NCBI GenBank assembly: GCA_028641055.1 | Contig: CM054061.1 | Coordinates: forward strand, 61,851,904-61,915,903 | Source of the DNA: Alopecurus myosuroides | Lineage: Eukaryota > Streptophyta > Magnoliopsida > Poales > Poaceae | Direction of reading: 5' to 3' | DNA: 64,000 nt | In this document: positions 22,828 to 33,994 of the stretch, piece by piece | How the letters are laid out: each line of letters opens with the position of its first letter | Position numbering within the stretch: the first letter of the stretch is position 1 | The notes under the pieces: generated by a model | What the model was told of the DNA's origin: nothing | Databases searched by the model: none | The model's input: only the letters and a program-made list of their open reading frames with translations | Program-made: the position numbers and the translations under genes

Positions 22828-25095
22828 GTTTGGATTTGCTGGTGGAGGCAGGGATTGTGGCGGCTGGAATCCTTGGTGTCCTGCTCCCGGAAGCGGTGGG
22901 TAATTTTGATTGGCTGCCGATCTGCTTTTCTTCGAGAAGGCCTCTGAGATTTTGATGAACTTCCGGCAATCCTTAAGAAGGTGTGTTGCCTTAGTTTTGC
23001 CCGTGCGCTTATCTGTAAATAGATGTAGCGAGCGTATGCATCGAGGTCCTCCTCTGGAGTTTTGTCTTCAGCCTTCGGCCTCCACTCGCGACTTCCGCGG
23101 CGTCCGGTATCGCGACTTCGCGTGAATTCCGCCGCTACCATCTCCTCCCGATCCTCGTGATCGTAGTATTTTCTTCTTTTCCTCCGACCATGGCGGTCTT
23201 CTTCGGGTGCAGGCGATGATGCTCTCTCATTGCGCACTACGTCTTCTCCGTTAGCCCATTTGTCGGCTATGATCATCAGCTCCCCAATAGTTTTGGGTGC
23301 GGCTCGTCCCAGTTCTTCTCTGAAAGCAGTTCGTCGGGCGCCTTTTGCGAAGGCCTCAACCGCGACTTCTTCCGAGATGTTTCATGCGGTGTTCCTGAGC
23401 GTGGTCCATCGCCGGATATACTCGCGGGTGGACTCGCCGCTTTTCTGTTTGCAGGCTCGTAGTTCTTCAATGGTTGCTGGTCTCTTGTAGGTTGACTGGA
23501 AGTTTTTGCAGAAATCGCGGTACAGGTCGTCCCATGATGCGTAACTGGATCTTGGCCTCGCTTCCAGCCAGCTACGTGCCGCGCCAACCAAGTGTAGATT
23601 GAGGTATTGCATATCCGTATTCTTGTTCCCACGTTGGCATTTTACTGCCGTGAGGTAATCGTTTAGCCACGACGACGGCTGGAGCGAGCCATCGTACTTT
23701 GTTACTTCTGTGCTGAGCTTGAATCTTTTGGGTAGGGGTGCTTCGCGGATGCTGCAGGTGAAGCAAAGCGCACCGCGGGTCTCGTCATCCGAAGAGCCGG
23801 ACGAAGAGCGTTCACGATTCCACGTTGCTCTTGCCTTGTCCACCTTATTTTGCGCGATACCCGATCGCGCATCGTATCCTGGCTGGCTGCGATCAGCTTC
23901 CTTTCGTGGCTCCTTGCTGCGTCTTCGCGAGCGACTACTGTGGTGTCGCGAGCTTTTGTCTCTTGGGCTTCCTTCGCTGCTGCTTCGACTGTCACCGCGG
24001 CGCCGAGCTTCTTTTCCTCGACCACGACGAGGTGACTTGTTTCTTCTCGGCGAAGCGCTCCTATGCTTGCGGGATGCTTCTTTTTCCTTTTCCTTTTCCC
24101 TCTCTAGTTGTTCGGCGGCCTTCCGATGGTCGTAGGAGGCGAGCCTTGCGGCTGCCAGTCCTAGCCCCCTGCGCACTTGTTTGTACTGCTCTGCCCGAGG
24201 ATCACTCTCCGTCGGCTGGTTCATCTGCATGTAAGTTGCTGCGGCCAGGAGTGCGGCAGCAGGAGTTTGCGGGTAGACGTTCCCGTCTTCATCAACCCGC
24301 ATAAGGGAAGGTGTGATCGACCTGCTGGTTCCGGCCAAGGACTCGATGTCCATGGATGTTGATGCGTATCCCTTCTTCGCGGGTCGGGTTCCGACCGAGG
24401 GTTCTAGGGATAGCTCAGCTCGTCGTTGAGTTGATTCATCCGCCGCTCTTCTTCGACGGGCCAGATCTATCCGAGCATCCTTGATGGTTGCGGCTGCTCT
24501 CACTAGATGATAGTGGTAGGCGACCATATCTTCGTGTGGCGATTCCGCTGCGGGTGGCTTGCTTGTTCACATAGCCTCCTTGGCTCGGTCTCAAGCTTCC
24601 CGCGTGACGCTGATTATAGCGCGTTCTGCTGCGCTGTGTTCTGTTTCCGGGGGTAGCTCTGATCCTGCCATGCAGACTTGGGCCAGTCGTGGCTCGTGCG
24701 TCCTAGGCGTAGATCGGAAAGCTCCTTGGACTCGAGAAGGTTCCCCTGTCGAGAGGGTATGGTAGTCGTTGGTGTTGAAGCGGACGGACTCGCCGCTCTT
24801 CTCCATAGGAAGGCGCGAGTCGACGGCTCCTGATTCAGATTCCGATTCTTCCGGAAAGTGGAGGATTCCATCCCTGTTGGTCACGAACTTCAAGCTCCCG
24901 AATGTCAAGGTGACGCTCCTCTCCAGATCGCTGAATACCGGGCGTGATTCCGGCGAGTGAGGGGTGACCACGACAGATCCGATCCTGATAGGGTTGGTCG
25001 GAGCCGTAGTCGAGGGTTTCCAGCGTGAGTTGGTTGTCGATGAAGCCGAAGACGCCGGAGATCCAGCGCCAGACGTTCCCACAGACAGCGCCAAT
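22828..25095 (-). pseudogene. Gag region of element B (several stops and a frameshift)
   Basis: The best open part (24527-23382) has an Arg/Ser-rich segment (about 23800-24100) and then the capsid domain (SSWLNDYLTAV, ARSWLEARP, SWDDLYRDF, ESTREYIRRW). It stops at a TGA near 23382 and resumes in frame to 23276-22990, followed by a frameshift near the degenerate zinc-knuckle area. Upstream, two TGA codons (near 24555 and 24588) interrupt the N-terminal part that begins just after the LTR. Several of the stops are consistent with C-to-T changes, as expected of an old methylated element. Confidence 0.8.
25074..25093 (-). other. Primer-binding-site-like sequence of element B
   Basis: TGGCGCTGTCTGTGGGAACG on the minus strand starts two bases inside the LTR. 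Its TGG start and position support a primer site; the tRNA is not assigned. Confidence 0.55.
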
Positions 25096-25586
25096 TGTCG
25101 AATCTGTTGCTCGGCGAATCCCTCAGGTGAACCTATAGGGTTTCGAATAGGAGAACCCATGAGCGCTGGTGGCGATCGTCGGCTAGATAGGGGGCAAGAT
25201 TTACCCAGGTTCGGGGCCCTCGTAGAGGTAAGACCCTTACTCCTGCCTCTGTCGATCTGTATTCACGAATAGATCGATTACAATGGTGGTCGCTCAAGTC
25301 GAGAGTACAATCTCGAGCTCAAGGCTTTGGTGGTGCGGTATTGCTTGGTCCTCTGCCGGTAGTTCTCCTAGCCTTATATAGATGGCCAGGTCTCAAACCC
25401 TACTTGGAGAGGACTCGAACTCTAACCCTATGTCGGTTACAGGTTTCCTAACTTAGCCCGCAAGGTATTGCGGGTGGGCTTCATGTGGGCCTTCCGGTAC
25501 TCCAAGGGCTCCCCTTCATAGGCCTTAACCTTGGGCCTGAGACGGGGTGTCCTTACCCGCAGGGTCAAAGATCCATTCCTTCGTCA
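25096..25586 (-). repeat. 5' LTR of element B
   Basis: The 491-bp LTR reads TGACGAAGGA...GATTCGACA on the minus strand. It is clearly related along its length to the LTR at 28079-28567 (element F). A TATA-like CTATATAAGG lies near 25371-25382 on the minus strand. Confidence 0.88.
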
Positions 25587-26755
25587 GAGGCCAGGAGAGG
25601 GGCAACACCACCCCCCTGGCGTGCCCCCCTTTGGCTGCGCTGCTAGGTGGTGTGGGCCACTCCCTCACCCCCTTGGACTCCCCTTTCTACTACATATGCC
25701 CTGTAACCTAAAAACCGAGGGGGGTTCGTCATATTCCACAGAAACAGAACAGAGCGCCGCCGCCACCCCGAAACTCAATTAGGGGATCAAAAGTTCCTAT
25801 TCTGGCACCCTGTGGGGACGGGGATTCGAAGGAGATCATCGATACCGCCACTCCTTTACCATCAACCATCCATGATTCCCCCGTCCATGTGTGAGTAAAC
25901 CCCACTGTAAGCTGAGAGGGATGGAAGGTATTGAATGAGATTGATCATGTAAAATGCCAAATTGTTAGGGCATAGTGCCTAGTATCCATTGTTAGTGTTT
26001 TCTACCGTTGTGGCAACTTGTTATGCTTAATGCTTGTCACTAGGGACCGAGTGCCATGATTTCAGATGTGAACATGTTATTGTTTCATGAGTAAATTTAT
26101 GTTTCTTGATCATATCTGCAAGCTGTTTACACATGTCATTGTATGGAACCCGAGGCCCCAAAGTGACAGAAATTGGAACAGCCGGAGGGGATGGTTGTGA
26201 TGTGAGGATCACGTGTGTACACGGAGTGTTAATGCATTGCTCTGGTGATTTATTAAAAGGAGCACCTTAATTACAAGTAGTTTCCCTAGAGGCCCCGCTG
26301 CCACGGGCAGGTAGGACAAAAGATGTTGTGCAAGTTTCTCATTGCGAGCACGTATGACTATATTGGAACACATGCCTATGGTTTTCCTAGAAGTTGGATG
26401 CTTTATTATTATTATCTGCAATGCCCATGTTTAGATTATTACATGACCTATGTTATCAATGCAACGCCCGTCATTCATTTCCTCTATGCCTACGGTACTT
26501 CCCATCCCGCTGCTTTCCACGATTGCTACTGTTGTTACTATTTTACTACTTCTGTTATTTTATTTTTACTGCTGCTATAAAACTGTTACCAGTGATAAAT
26601 TGTTGCGAGCAAGTCTACTTCCAGATGCAGCTGAATTGACAACTCAATTGTTAAGGCATATAAATATTCTTTTGGATCCCCTTGTGTCGAATAGATAAAT
26701 TTGGGTTTTACTTCCCTCGAAGACTATTGCGATCCCCTATACTTGTTGGTCATCA
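25587..26755 (+). repeat. Element D: Ty3/Gypsy LTR fragment, Sabrina/WHAM-like
   Basis: The right end is a canonical LTR terminus (GATCCCCTATACTTG...GGTCATCA, ending at 26755). Downstream of it there is no primer site, so it is a solo LTR or a 3' LTR. The body includes phrases I associate with Triticeae Athila-lineage LTRs (the stretch around 26145-26230 and the CT-rich run at 26480-26580). The left end is cut by element B. There is no coding region. Confidence 0.6.
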
Positions 26756-26790
26756 GCCCCTGCGTCTTGTGTGTTGGTGCGTGTTATATA
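26756..26790. other. Short flank between elements D and E
   Basis: This is 35 bases of sequence not assigned to either element. Nothing recognisable is seen. Confidence 0.4.
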
Positions 26791-27016
26791 TGTTGAAATA
26801 TGTTCCTGTCACGTATATACGTTGTAACGTATTTAGCCTAGTTCTAGAAGCCTGGGTAGTTATTACGGATTGGTGCAAATATAAACCAATCCGTAGTTTA
26901 CTTGTAACACAAACCAGTTCGGTTGTGATCATCTTGTAAATCCCAAGCCAGGGTTTTTGGCATATATAAACACGCAAGTGCCTGAGGTCAAGGGTAAGCT
27001 TAACCCAATATTTTCA
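26791..27016 (+). repeat. 5' LTR of Copia element E
   Basis: Ends are TGTTGAAATA and ATATTTTCA. A TATA box (TATATAAA, 26963-26970) precedes the short leader. It contains a perfect 12-bp palindrome ACGTATATACGT (26811-26822) and an 11-bp inverted repeat TACGGATTGGT / ACCAATCCGTA (26864-26874 and 26885-26895). Confidence 0.85.
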
Positions 27017-27018
27017 TA

Positions 27019-27032
27019 TGGTACCAGAGCCC
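27019..27032 (+). other. Primer-binding site of Copia element E
   Basis: TGGTACCAGAGCCC follows the LTR after two bases. It differs by one base from the usual initiator tRNA-Met site TGGTATCAGAGC. Confidence 0.85.
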
Positions 27033-27056
27033 CTCTCTTCCTAAACACATCTCACC

Positions 27057-28078
27057 ATGTTGCAAGCTTCCTCCTCCTCGGCGCCCACCTCGAGTGCTCT
27101 CGGTCATCCTATGCTGAGAGGGACAATTTCTTGCTGTGGAAAGCGCAAGTCCTGCCGGTGATCCGTGGCGCCCAGCTCATGGGGTTCCTTTATGGCGGGA
27201 CGGCTGCACCGGCGCAAGAATTGGAGGTGGCGACCACTGATGGCAAGACCAAGAAGGTAGCTAACCCCGCCTACAATTAGTGGATTGCCCGGGACCAGCA
27301 GATCTTAGGGTACCTGCTCTCGTCGCTCTCCCGCGACGTGCTGGTGCAGGTGGTGGACATCACCACGTCTTCGGAGCTCTGGACGGTGATCGGGCAGATG
27401 TGCGCATATCAGTCCAGTGCCAAGGTGATCCAGCTCCGCGCCCTCCTCTCCAACACCAAGAAGGGAGAGCTCACCGCTACGGCCTACTTCACCAAGATGA
27501 AGGGCATTGCAGATGAGATGGCGGCAACCGACAAGAAGGTAGATGATGATGATTTGGTCTCGCATATTATTGCTGGACTTGATGCAGATTACAACCGTTC
27601 GTGTCCGTAATCTTGGCGGTGGCACGGTCGGGCACTCCACTAACTCTCAGCGACCTCTTCGCCGAGTTTCTGGTCGCGGAGGGCAGATTGGAAGCGCAAG
27701 GACTTTAGCTTGGTGAGGGCAGATCCATCAACCTTTCCTCCAAGGGGCGCTTCCCAAAACACCGTGCCAACGGTGGTGGCTTTGGTGGAGGCGGGTCTGG
27801 CAACGACAACCACAACTTCCACAACAACCACCACCACCAGCAGCGCGGTACAATGATGGCTGGTCTGTCGACATGGCCCCAAACCTGTGTGCCAGATGTG
27901 CGGCAAGACATGACACACCACACTCCTCTACTGGAAGAGGTTCAAAAAGAATTACAAGTCACCACTGCTGAACGAGCACAAGTCAGCAAACACTGCATCG
28001 ACCTCCTCCTACGGCATTGACACTAACTGGTATATGGATACCGGTGCAACGGACCATATCACTAGTGAGCTAGAGTAG
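27057..28078 (+). pseudogene. Copia gag and protease start (broken)
   Basis: The ATG at 27057 opens a frame that is soon shifted. The gag body is recognised by RDNFLLWKAQVLP, the TAG at 27278-27280, then WIARDQQILGYLL, SSAKVIQLRALL and LVSHIIAGLDADYN, typical of UBN2-type Copia gag. After 27600 the frame shifts again through a Gly/Asn/His-rich tail. Near 28030-28050 the Copia protease start WYMDTGATDHIT is visible, with its DTGA catalytic Asp. It then meets a stop and the LTR of F. It is a pseudogene. Confidence 0.82.
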
Positions 28079-28567
28079 TGTCGAATCTGCATCTCAACAA
28101 GTCCCTCGGGTGAACCCATAGGGTTTCGAATAGGAGAACCTGTAGGCGCTGGTGACGATCGGCTAGACAGGAGGCACGATTTACCTAGGTTCAGGGCCCT
28201 CGAAGAGGTAAAACCCTTACTCCTGCCTGTGTCGATCTGTATTATCGAATAGATCGGTTACAATTTGGGTCGCTCAAGTCGAGAGTATGATCTCGAGCTC
28301 AAGGATTGGTGGTGCGGTATTGCTTGGTCCTCTTCCGGTGGTTCTCATGGCCTTATATAGGTGGCCAGGTCTCAAACCGTACCCGGGGAGGACTCGAACT
28401 CTAACCCTATGTCGGTCACAAGTTTCCTATCTTAACCCGCAAGGCATTGCAGGTGGGCTTCAACTGGGCCTTCTAGAATAGTCAAAAGGCTTCCCTTCTT
28501 GGGCTTCAGTCTTGGGCCTAGGACCGGGTGTCCTTACTCGCCGGGTCCAAGGTTCATCCCTTCGTCA
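28079..28567 (-). repeat. 3' LTR of element F
   Basis: The 489-bp LTR reads TGACGAAGGGATG...GATTCGACA on the minus strand. The bases immediately to the right are a polypurine tract, not flank, so this is a 3' LTR. A TATA-like CTATATAAGG sits near 28352-28362. Confidence 0.88.
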
Positions 28568-28581
28568 GCAGCCCCCGAGCG
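28568..28581 (-). promoter_or_regulatory. Polypurine tract of element F
   Basis: The minus strand reads CGCTCGGGGGCTGC directly against the LTR start. Its position and purine run fit the plus-strand primer for reverse transcription. Confidence 0.75.
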
Positions 28582-29195
28582 TTTGCTCGATTGGGATTTT
28601 CCCAGTCGGGTAGATGCTCAGATTTTTTGTCTTTCTTTCCTTCGGATAACCATTATAGTTGTTTTCGGTTTGGAGGGTGTATACCCTGTGTGATGAGTTT
28701 ATTATACCCGAGTATCGAGTGATGAAAGTGCCTGTGTTTCTGGCTATTTTCGCAGAAGGATGTGGCACAGTTACCGGGCTCTCCCGAAAGATCAGCGCCA
28801 ATTAATTGCAACTAGGGCAAAAACAGTTCTGGCCAACACAGATTCGAGACCTCCGACTCGAACCCGATGAGGTGATCATTGCGACTGGGCCGTAGAGGTC
28901 TTACCGAGTCGAACTTAACCTATAAGGGTACCCGGCGCGTCCGCTAGGATTTTTCTTCGTGTTGTTGACACGAAATTTTACCGGAGGACGCAGCTTGAGT
29001 GCGATTCCATGCCCTCAAGAGAGATCTTTTGGGTCTTACCTTCATATTCGAAAGAATATGGCATCCGGATGTGCCTAGTCGGCTGAGCGATCCAGATCTG
29101 TGATGTGTAGACATCGTGTGATGGAGTGGCAGGATCTGCGCACCCGCGAAGTTTAGGTCTGTGATTTCTCGAGTAAGAAAATCAAACTGTTTTGT
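28582..29195. other. 3' non-coding region of element F
   Basis: Between the LTR and the hairpin array there is no open frame that resembles a gene. It contains scattered CCCGA/TCGGG motifs common to this family's non-coding DNA. Confidence 0.5.
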
Positions 29196-29395
29196 CCAGA
29201 CGAAAGAGTTTTCGTGTCTGGATTTTTGTGGCCATACGAAAGAGTTTTCATGTCTAGGGTCCTATTTTATGCGAGAGAATTTTCGCGTCACAACTTGTCC
29301 ATACGAAATTATTTCGTGTTTGGAGCTTTATGCGAAGGAGTTTCCGTGTTTTGATTTGCCCGTACGAAGTCTATTTCGTGTTTGGGACTTTTATC
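29196..29395. repeat. Array of about six short hairpin units in element F
   Basis: Units of the type (A/G)CGAAA-(4-5 nt)-TTTCGTGT recur with their centres about 30-38 bp apart, near 29207, 29243, 29279, 29309, 29340 and 29371. Each unit is itself an inverted repeat; the first extends to CCAGACGAAA / TTTCGTGTCTGG. The array lies upstream of the antisense-gene promoter and downstream of pol on the other strand. Confidence 0.65.
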
Positions 29396-29689
29396 CAAAG
29401 AATTTCTCAGCTTGATGATGTGCGCTATGACGTCACGACGCACTTTATCCTCCCGCTGGGACGTGACGGAGCGAGAGCAGAGGAGTTGGCCCACCTTGTC
29501 AGCTTTTTGACCGGAAACGAGACGTCATTTCTGGTTTTTACGCGAACTGCGCGCAGTAATTGCGCACGATCAACTGTTGGGATCGTGGCACGAAATACCT
29601 TCCGCCGTCCTTTCGTTTCAACTTCACACATGGCAGCTGCGATTTGCGCCACGTTGCTCGATGTGCGGCCAGGATTGGGCGGCTTCGTG

Positions 29690-29697
29690 TATAAATG
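29690..29697 (+). promoter_or_regulatory. TATA box of the antisense gene of element F
   Basis: TATAAATG is followed by a pyrimidine-rich leader. If element G and one TSD copy are removed, the ATG at 38723 lies about 105 bp downstream, a normal promoter spacing. F, H and J all have a TATAAAT-type box before their antisense genes. Confidence 0.6.
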
Positions 29698-29765
29698 TGG
29701 CCCTTAGGTAAACGGTGAAAATTTCCCGTCATTCGCTTCTAGCCTTCATCTTCCTCGCGCTTAAC

Positions 29766-29770
29766 CCTTT
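29766..29770. other. Target-site duplication of element G (left copy)
   Basis: CCTTT is repeated at 38694-38698, immediately right of the other end of G. It confirms G as a complete single insertion. Confidence 0.95.
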
Positions 29771-31826
29771 TGTGACGCCCCGAGATCGGGCACTATGCAG
29801 ATTTCAGCATTCCCGCCAAAAATCCACATAATAACCGATTCCAGGTTGTCACTTGTGATAACATTACAATAGTTCACGAATATTCCACAATTACAACAGA
29901 AACAGATAGTTACAAGATGACTCAAACGAGCCAGGGATACAACTGATACATTACAAAGATCCAAATAACAGCGGAAGAAACAAACGTCCGGCTACGGACA
30001 AGATACAACTTGGACTAAGAGTCCTGAAGATAACCGAGAGCGTCCAATCCCTGCCCAGGCCAAGCCGGAGGGATTCCCAAGCTAACGTCGTCAGACTTCA
30101 TACCTGTTGACTGCAAGTTGGAATTTGCAGCCACGAACGAGATTCGTGGGTCAGTACGGTTAAGTACTGGCAAGGGGGATAAAACCCATACTCACAAGTT
30201 ACCGGCGTAGCCAGTCATCACAAGATACAAATACTTTAGGATCAACGGAAAAGGAAGGGGTTATTGCAAATAAGCGACAGCAGGCTGCACTAACCAACTA
30301 CATAGATTCTATCACTTCCGACTAACAGAAAGGAGATAAGATCGAGTATTGTAACCAACTGAAAGATAACTTCAAACAAACCCATCCTGGATCTCACCCC
30401 TTATCCAAAGAAGCAATCCGAGGATAACTCACACAGTTGAATTAATGATGGTTCAGATTATTGTGTCAATAAGCCTATTACTAGTCAAGTTGTTAATCAT
30501 GGGGTGAAAGATTGTTAATGATTAGATTTAAGTTGTCCTGAGTACTTGTTAGCCAGTACTTTCACCAAGTAATCCATAACCGCGGAAAACACGGCTTCTC
30601 GAGAAGATTTACCCTGCAGGGGTGCACCATAGTAACCGTACACGCATGAATATCCCGCCAGATGGAGCGGCCACTCCACCAAGCGGGGCACTCAACACAA
30701 CCAACCCTTCTTCGCATCAAGCCCAAAGCACCGCGTGCTGTGCGTGCGCGGCTAATCGAGCCCCCCGAAGAAAAGGAGGACCCTCATAGCACTGGAAGAC
30801 CACGCCGCCCTAAATGCCGACTACGAAAGTTCCACCCTGGCGCCAAGGGTTCGTACCTGCATATGATGCAGCAAATGGAACACCCGAACTAGTACGGCGA
30901 TTTGGACGAGATGCGAATCGAGTCAGTTGAGGGGGGCGCCCATACTCGCTTCCCACATGCGGGTAGTGCGCTCATCATGGATCAGTAGACAAGACCCTTT
31001 TCCTATTAGGGTCGACACTAGCAGGCCTCAAAACCACAAAGGGCCTCCTGCCGGTGCCTTATCATCAATTTATTATTAAGCAGTAACGGTAGCATGATTG
31101 ATTGATTGATTAAACAACGAGCCCCAGAACATAACGGAGTAATAACAGAAAGTAACGGATAACAGACTCGAGCAAAACAACCTAAGCATGATAGTAAGAC
31201 ACGGGCAACAAACAATGGTTATAGGTTGGGAGGTGAGGCAATATCAAGGTTAAGGGATTCATGTGATGGGTTCGCAACAGAAACAACTACTACTAAGGCT
31301 AGCAGAAAAGAATCAACGGAAAGAATCGGTAACAAGTGATGAAAGGCAGCCATATGGCAGTAAGTGAGTATACTTTCCTGAGATCCCGCAAGGTAGCAGA
31401 ACTTGTCGTTGCTCACATCATCTCAACGTCCTATCCAGGAAGAAGCAACAAACCTCGAACAAACACCGGATGCAACAATTACTACTACGGCAAAAGATCC
31501 AGCATGATCAAGATATGGATGCATGACAATTTAATTGATGCATAGAAATAAACTAGTTGACAAGTTAAACAAATTTAAATGGACCCATATGCAATTTGAG
31601 TTGCATAGGAAAAGCCCATGAATTATGGTTAAATTATTTGTTTTCCAACTAATCAACAGGTGCTAGTGGTTTAGTATGATGCATGCAAAAGGGAAACAGC
31701 AAAATAACAACATTAGAATCAATTTAAGATAGGGTGTAGCAATTTAGAATTTTATTATTAACTTAGAGAATTTTGGGTGCCTTAAAGGGAACACACAAGT
31801 ATTTGTTGTTTTCAACCATTTAAAAT

Positions 31827-32230
31827 GTTCAAAACAAATAACAAAGTTGATATTTGAAAAGAACATCAAATTTTAGTTGGATTACATGTTTCAAATATTG
31901 AAATTGGAATTTGGATTATTTAATTATGAATTAAACAATATTGAACAATTTTTAATTGCATTAAACAAGATTTAAATGGTTTAGGCAATTTTAATTATTC
32001 AAAACAGAAAACAAAAATTATATTTGAATAGGTTATTTAAAATGGTATGGAAAACATATTTTATTTGCATTATTTGGATTTAGTATGAATTATTTATGAA
32101 TTGTTGCAAATTACAATTGAATTATTTGAATTCAAATTTAAATTGCATTTTGAAAATTCAAAACAGAAAACAAATGGCATATTTGAAAAATACAGGAAAT
32201 TTGGATTGGAAAACATATAAAATTTGTGGT
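31827..32230. repeat. About 160-bp tandem units in the LTR of element G
   Basis: The TTCAAAACA motif recurs at 31827, 31997 and 32156 (spacings 170 and 159), repeating the element C pattern with one unit fewer. The second LTR carries the same array. Confidence 0.6.
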
Positions 32231-32544
32231 ATTTGGATTTGTGGTTTGAAAGTTGTGAGCATTTGAATTTCTAGGTTTATTTGCAAAAGGCCAGGGACTG
32301 TTTTGTGATGAAAACAGGAGTTGGAGGGGCTCGGGTGCAAAAAAAAAGAAGGCCAGGGGCCTTAACGCGAAATGCCAGATCCAGATCTGGATCTGGGGAG
32401 AATTCTCACCGAGGGTGACCCCAGCCGCGGTCGCTGACGCGCGGGCCCGAGGGCCACGCGGCGCTGACGCTGCGCGGGTGGCTGCTGAGGTGGCACAGGG
32501 GTCGATGACGGGTGGGACCGTAGTGGCGCGGGAGAATAAACAAG

Positions 32545-32645
32545 CAAAAGGGTGGGCTGCGCGGCAGAGGGAATCGATCCCTCGACCTGCTCTTCTCGCG
32601 CGGGGAATAGAACCAGTGCGGCTATGCGTCGTGTTGTAACAGGAG
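32545..32645 (-). other. tRNA-like segment (A-box/B-box) in the LTR of element G
   Basis: On the minus strand TAGCCGCACTGG matches the RNA polymerase III A-box consensus at 11 of 12 positions. About 33 bases on, GAGGG-ATCGATT-CCCTC forms a 5-bp stem with a 7-base loop like a tRNA T-arm with B-box. It sits in the same LTR position as in element C. Confidence 0.45.
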
Positions 32646-33994
32646 GCGCAGTGGTGGGGTTAAGTGCTGCAGTTTACGTGTACGGTAGCTGAACTGAAAC
32701 CGATCGGTATCTCTGCACTCGACAGCCAACGTCGACAGCGAACGGAGGCTCGCCGGCCGGGGACTGGATCGCGGCGGCGCGGTGCTTGGCGTGTGGATGT
32801 GCGGGTGCAAGTGTGCCACGAGGGCGGAGAGAAGGAGGCGAGGGGAAGAAGGAAGCGCTACTCACCGTGGCCTGTTCGTCGAGGAAGGCTACCGGCTGCT
32901 GTCGGACAGGAGCAGCGAGGCCCTCTCCGGCGACGGCGCGGCCGCCGTGGCTGCTCCCGGCGGACGGCGAGGAGACAGGGAGGACCGGGAGGGCGCCGCG
33001 TTTCCATTTTCCTCCTCAGAGGCACCTCGAGATGGCCAGGGCACCGGCGGTGAGGGGTGGAAGGTGGAGCTACGGTGGTGTTCGGTGTGGTGGTTCAGGG
33101 TTCAGAAGAAAAACGGGGAGGGTGAGAGAGAGACGACGGCGGCGATGGAGGATGGGGCTAGGGCCTAGGGTTTCTGCGAGGCTAGGGTAGAGGGTAGCTA
33201 TATGGTGGGAGCAGCTCCTGTACGGCATGGCATCCAGGGGGGTGGGGATCGATCGGATGGCTCTGCACCTGTTCGTACTGACGAGGAAGATGACAAACAG
33301 AGAAGGGTAGCGGGCCAGAAAGGTAAATGGGCTTGGGAGAGAAGAAAGAAAGGAGTGGGCTTTGGGAAAAAGAGGATGGGGCTGCCCTCTCTCCTTCCCT
33401 TTTTTTTTTTTGCTTTAGATTTTTCCTATTAGTTGATTTTTGTAAAGAATAAAAGAGGGATAGAAAAGGTTTAGGGTTTAATTTTTAGGACTTATTTGTG
33501 ATAATTCCAAAACAAATAATTAAGGCAAAAGTTAAACATTGTTTCACAAATTTGAATATTTAATTTGGTTGAGAGGTTTTAGGTGAAATTCAAACAATGT
33601 TTGATTTGGGAAAATTTTGGAAATAGGCAATTTCCATTTAATAAGTTCAAACCCTTATGCAAACATTATTGAAGAAATTTGTTTTGCAAGAATTTAATTT
33701 TTAAACCTCAATTTTGGATCATAACAACTATGATTTTATTTGAAATTTAACTTGCCATTAGGGTTTTTAATAACAGGGAAAAATTTGTATTAACAAACAA
33801 TTCGATTTAGAACAACTGTAAACTATTTGAAAACAAAGGAGTTGTTATAGTTTGCAATTGTTAAATTGGAAATTTTGAGCAAGGTGTGAAAGTTTAAATT
33901 GATTTGAAATTTCTAGTTGTGATGCAAACATGGTGCAATGCAATGTGATGCATATGATGCAAACAAACAAACAGGTAACACCCGAGGTGTTACA

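Larger units (their letters stand above)
2950..25586 (-). mobile_element. Element B: Ty3/Gypsy retrotransposon, interrupted by element C
   Basis: The minus-strand order is 5' LTR (25096-25586), gag, protease, start of RT, then element C (6708-21653), then the rest of RT, RNase H, integrase and an antisense gene on the plus strand. The RT reading resumes across C when one copy of its TGTAG duplication is removed. The 3' LTR is left of the window. About 7.7 kb of B is visible. Every coding segment carries stops or frameshifts, so B is an old copy. Confidence 0.88.
26791..28078 (+). mobile_element. Element E: Ty1/Copia retrotransposon, 5' portion
   Basis: It comprises a 226-bp LTR, an initiator-tRNA-type primer site, a degenerate gag and the start of a Copia-type protease. 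Element F has inserted in the protease, and the rest of the Copia element is outside the window. This is the only Copia element seen here. Confidence 0.85.
29771..33994 (-). repeat. 3' LTR of element G (4224 bp)
   Basis: On the minus strand it starts TGTAACACCTCGG and ends GGGGCGTCACA. Its layout mirrors element C: AT-rich right part, TATA-like site near 33197-33206, GC-rich leader (32360-33190) with a tRNA-like segment, then the AT-rich array and the conserved CTTCTCGAGAAG block. Overlapping GC-rich ORFs of 128-134 codons (32664-33190) occur in several frames and are probably not genes. Confidence 0.93.

Noticed and set aside
25587..26755. Short ORFs (26323-26698) in the LTR fragment D
   Set aside because: They are in a CT-rich simple-sequence-like tract of an LTR and have no family resemblance.
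32664..33190. Overlapping GC-rich ORFs of 128-134 codons in the LTR of G, repeated at 37366-37892
   Set aside because: They overlap in several frames in a CpG-rich leader, show no domain, and are preserved only because the two LTRs are nearly identical.
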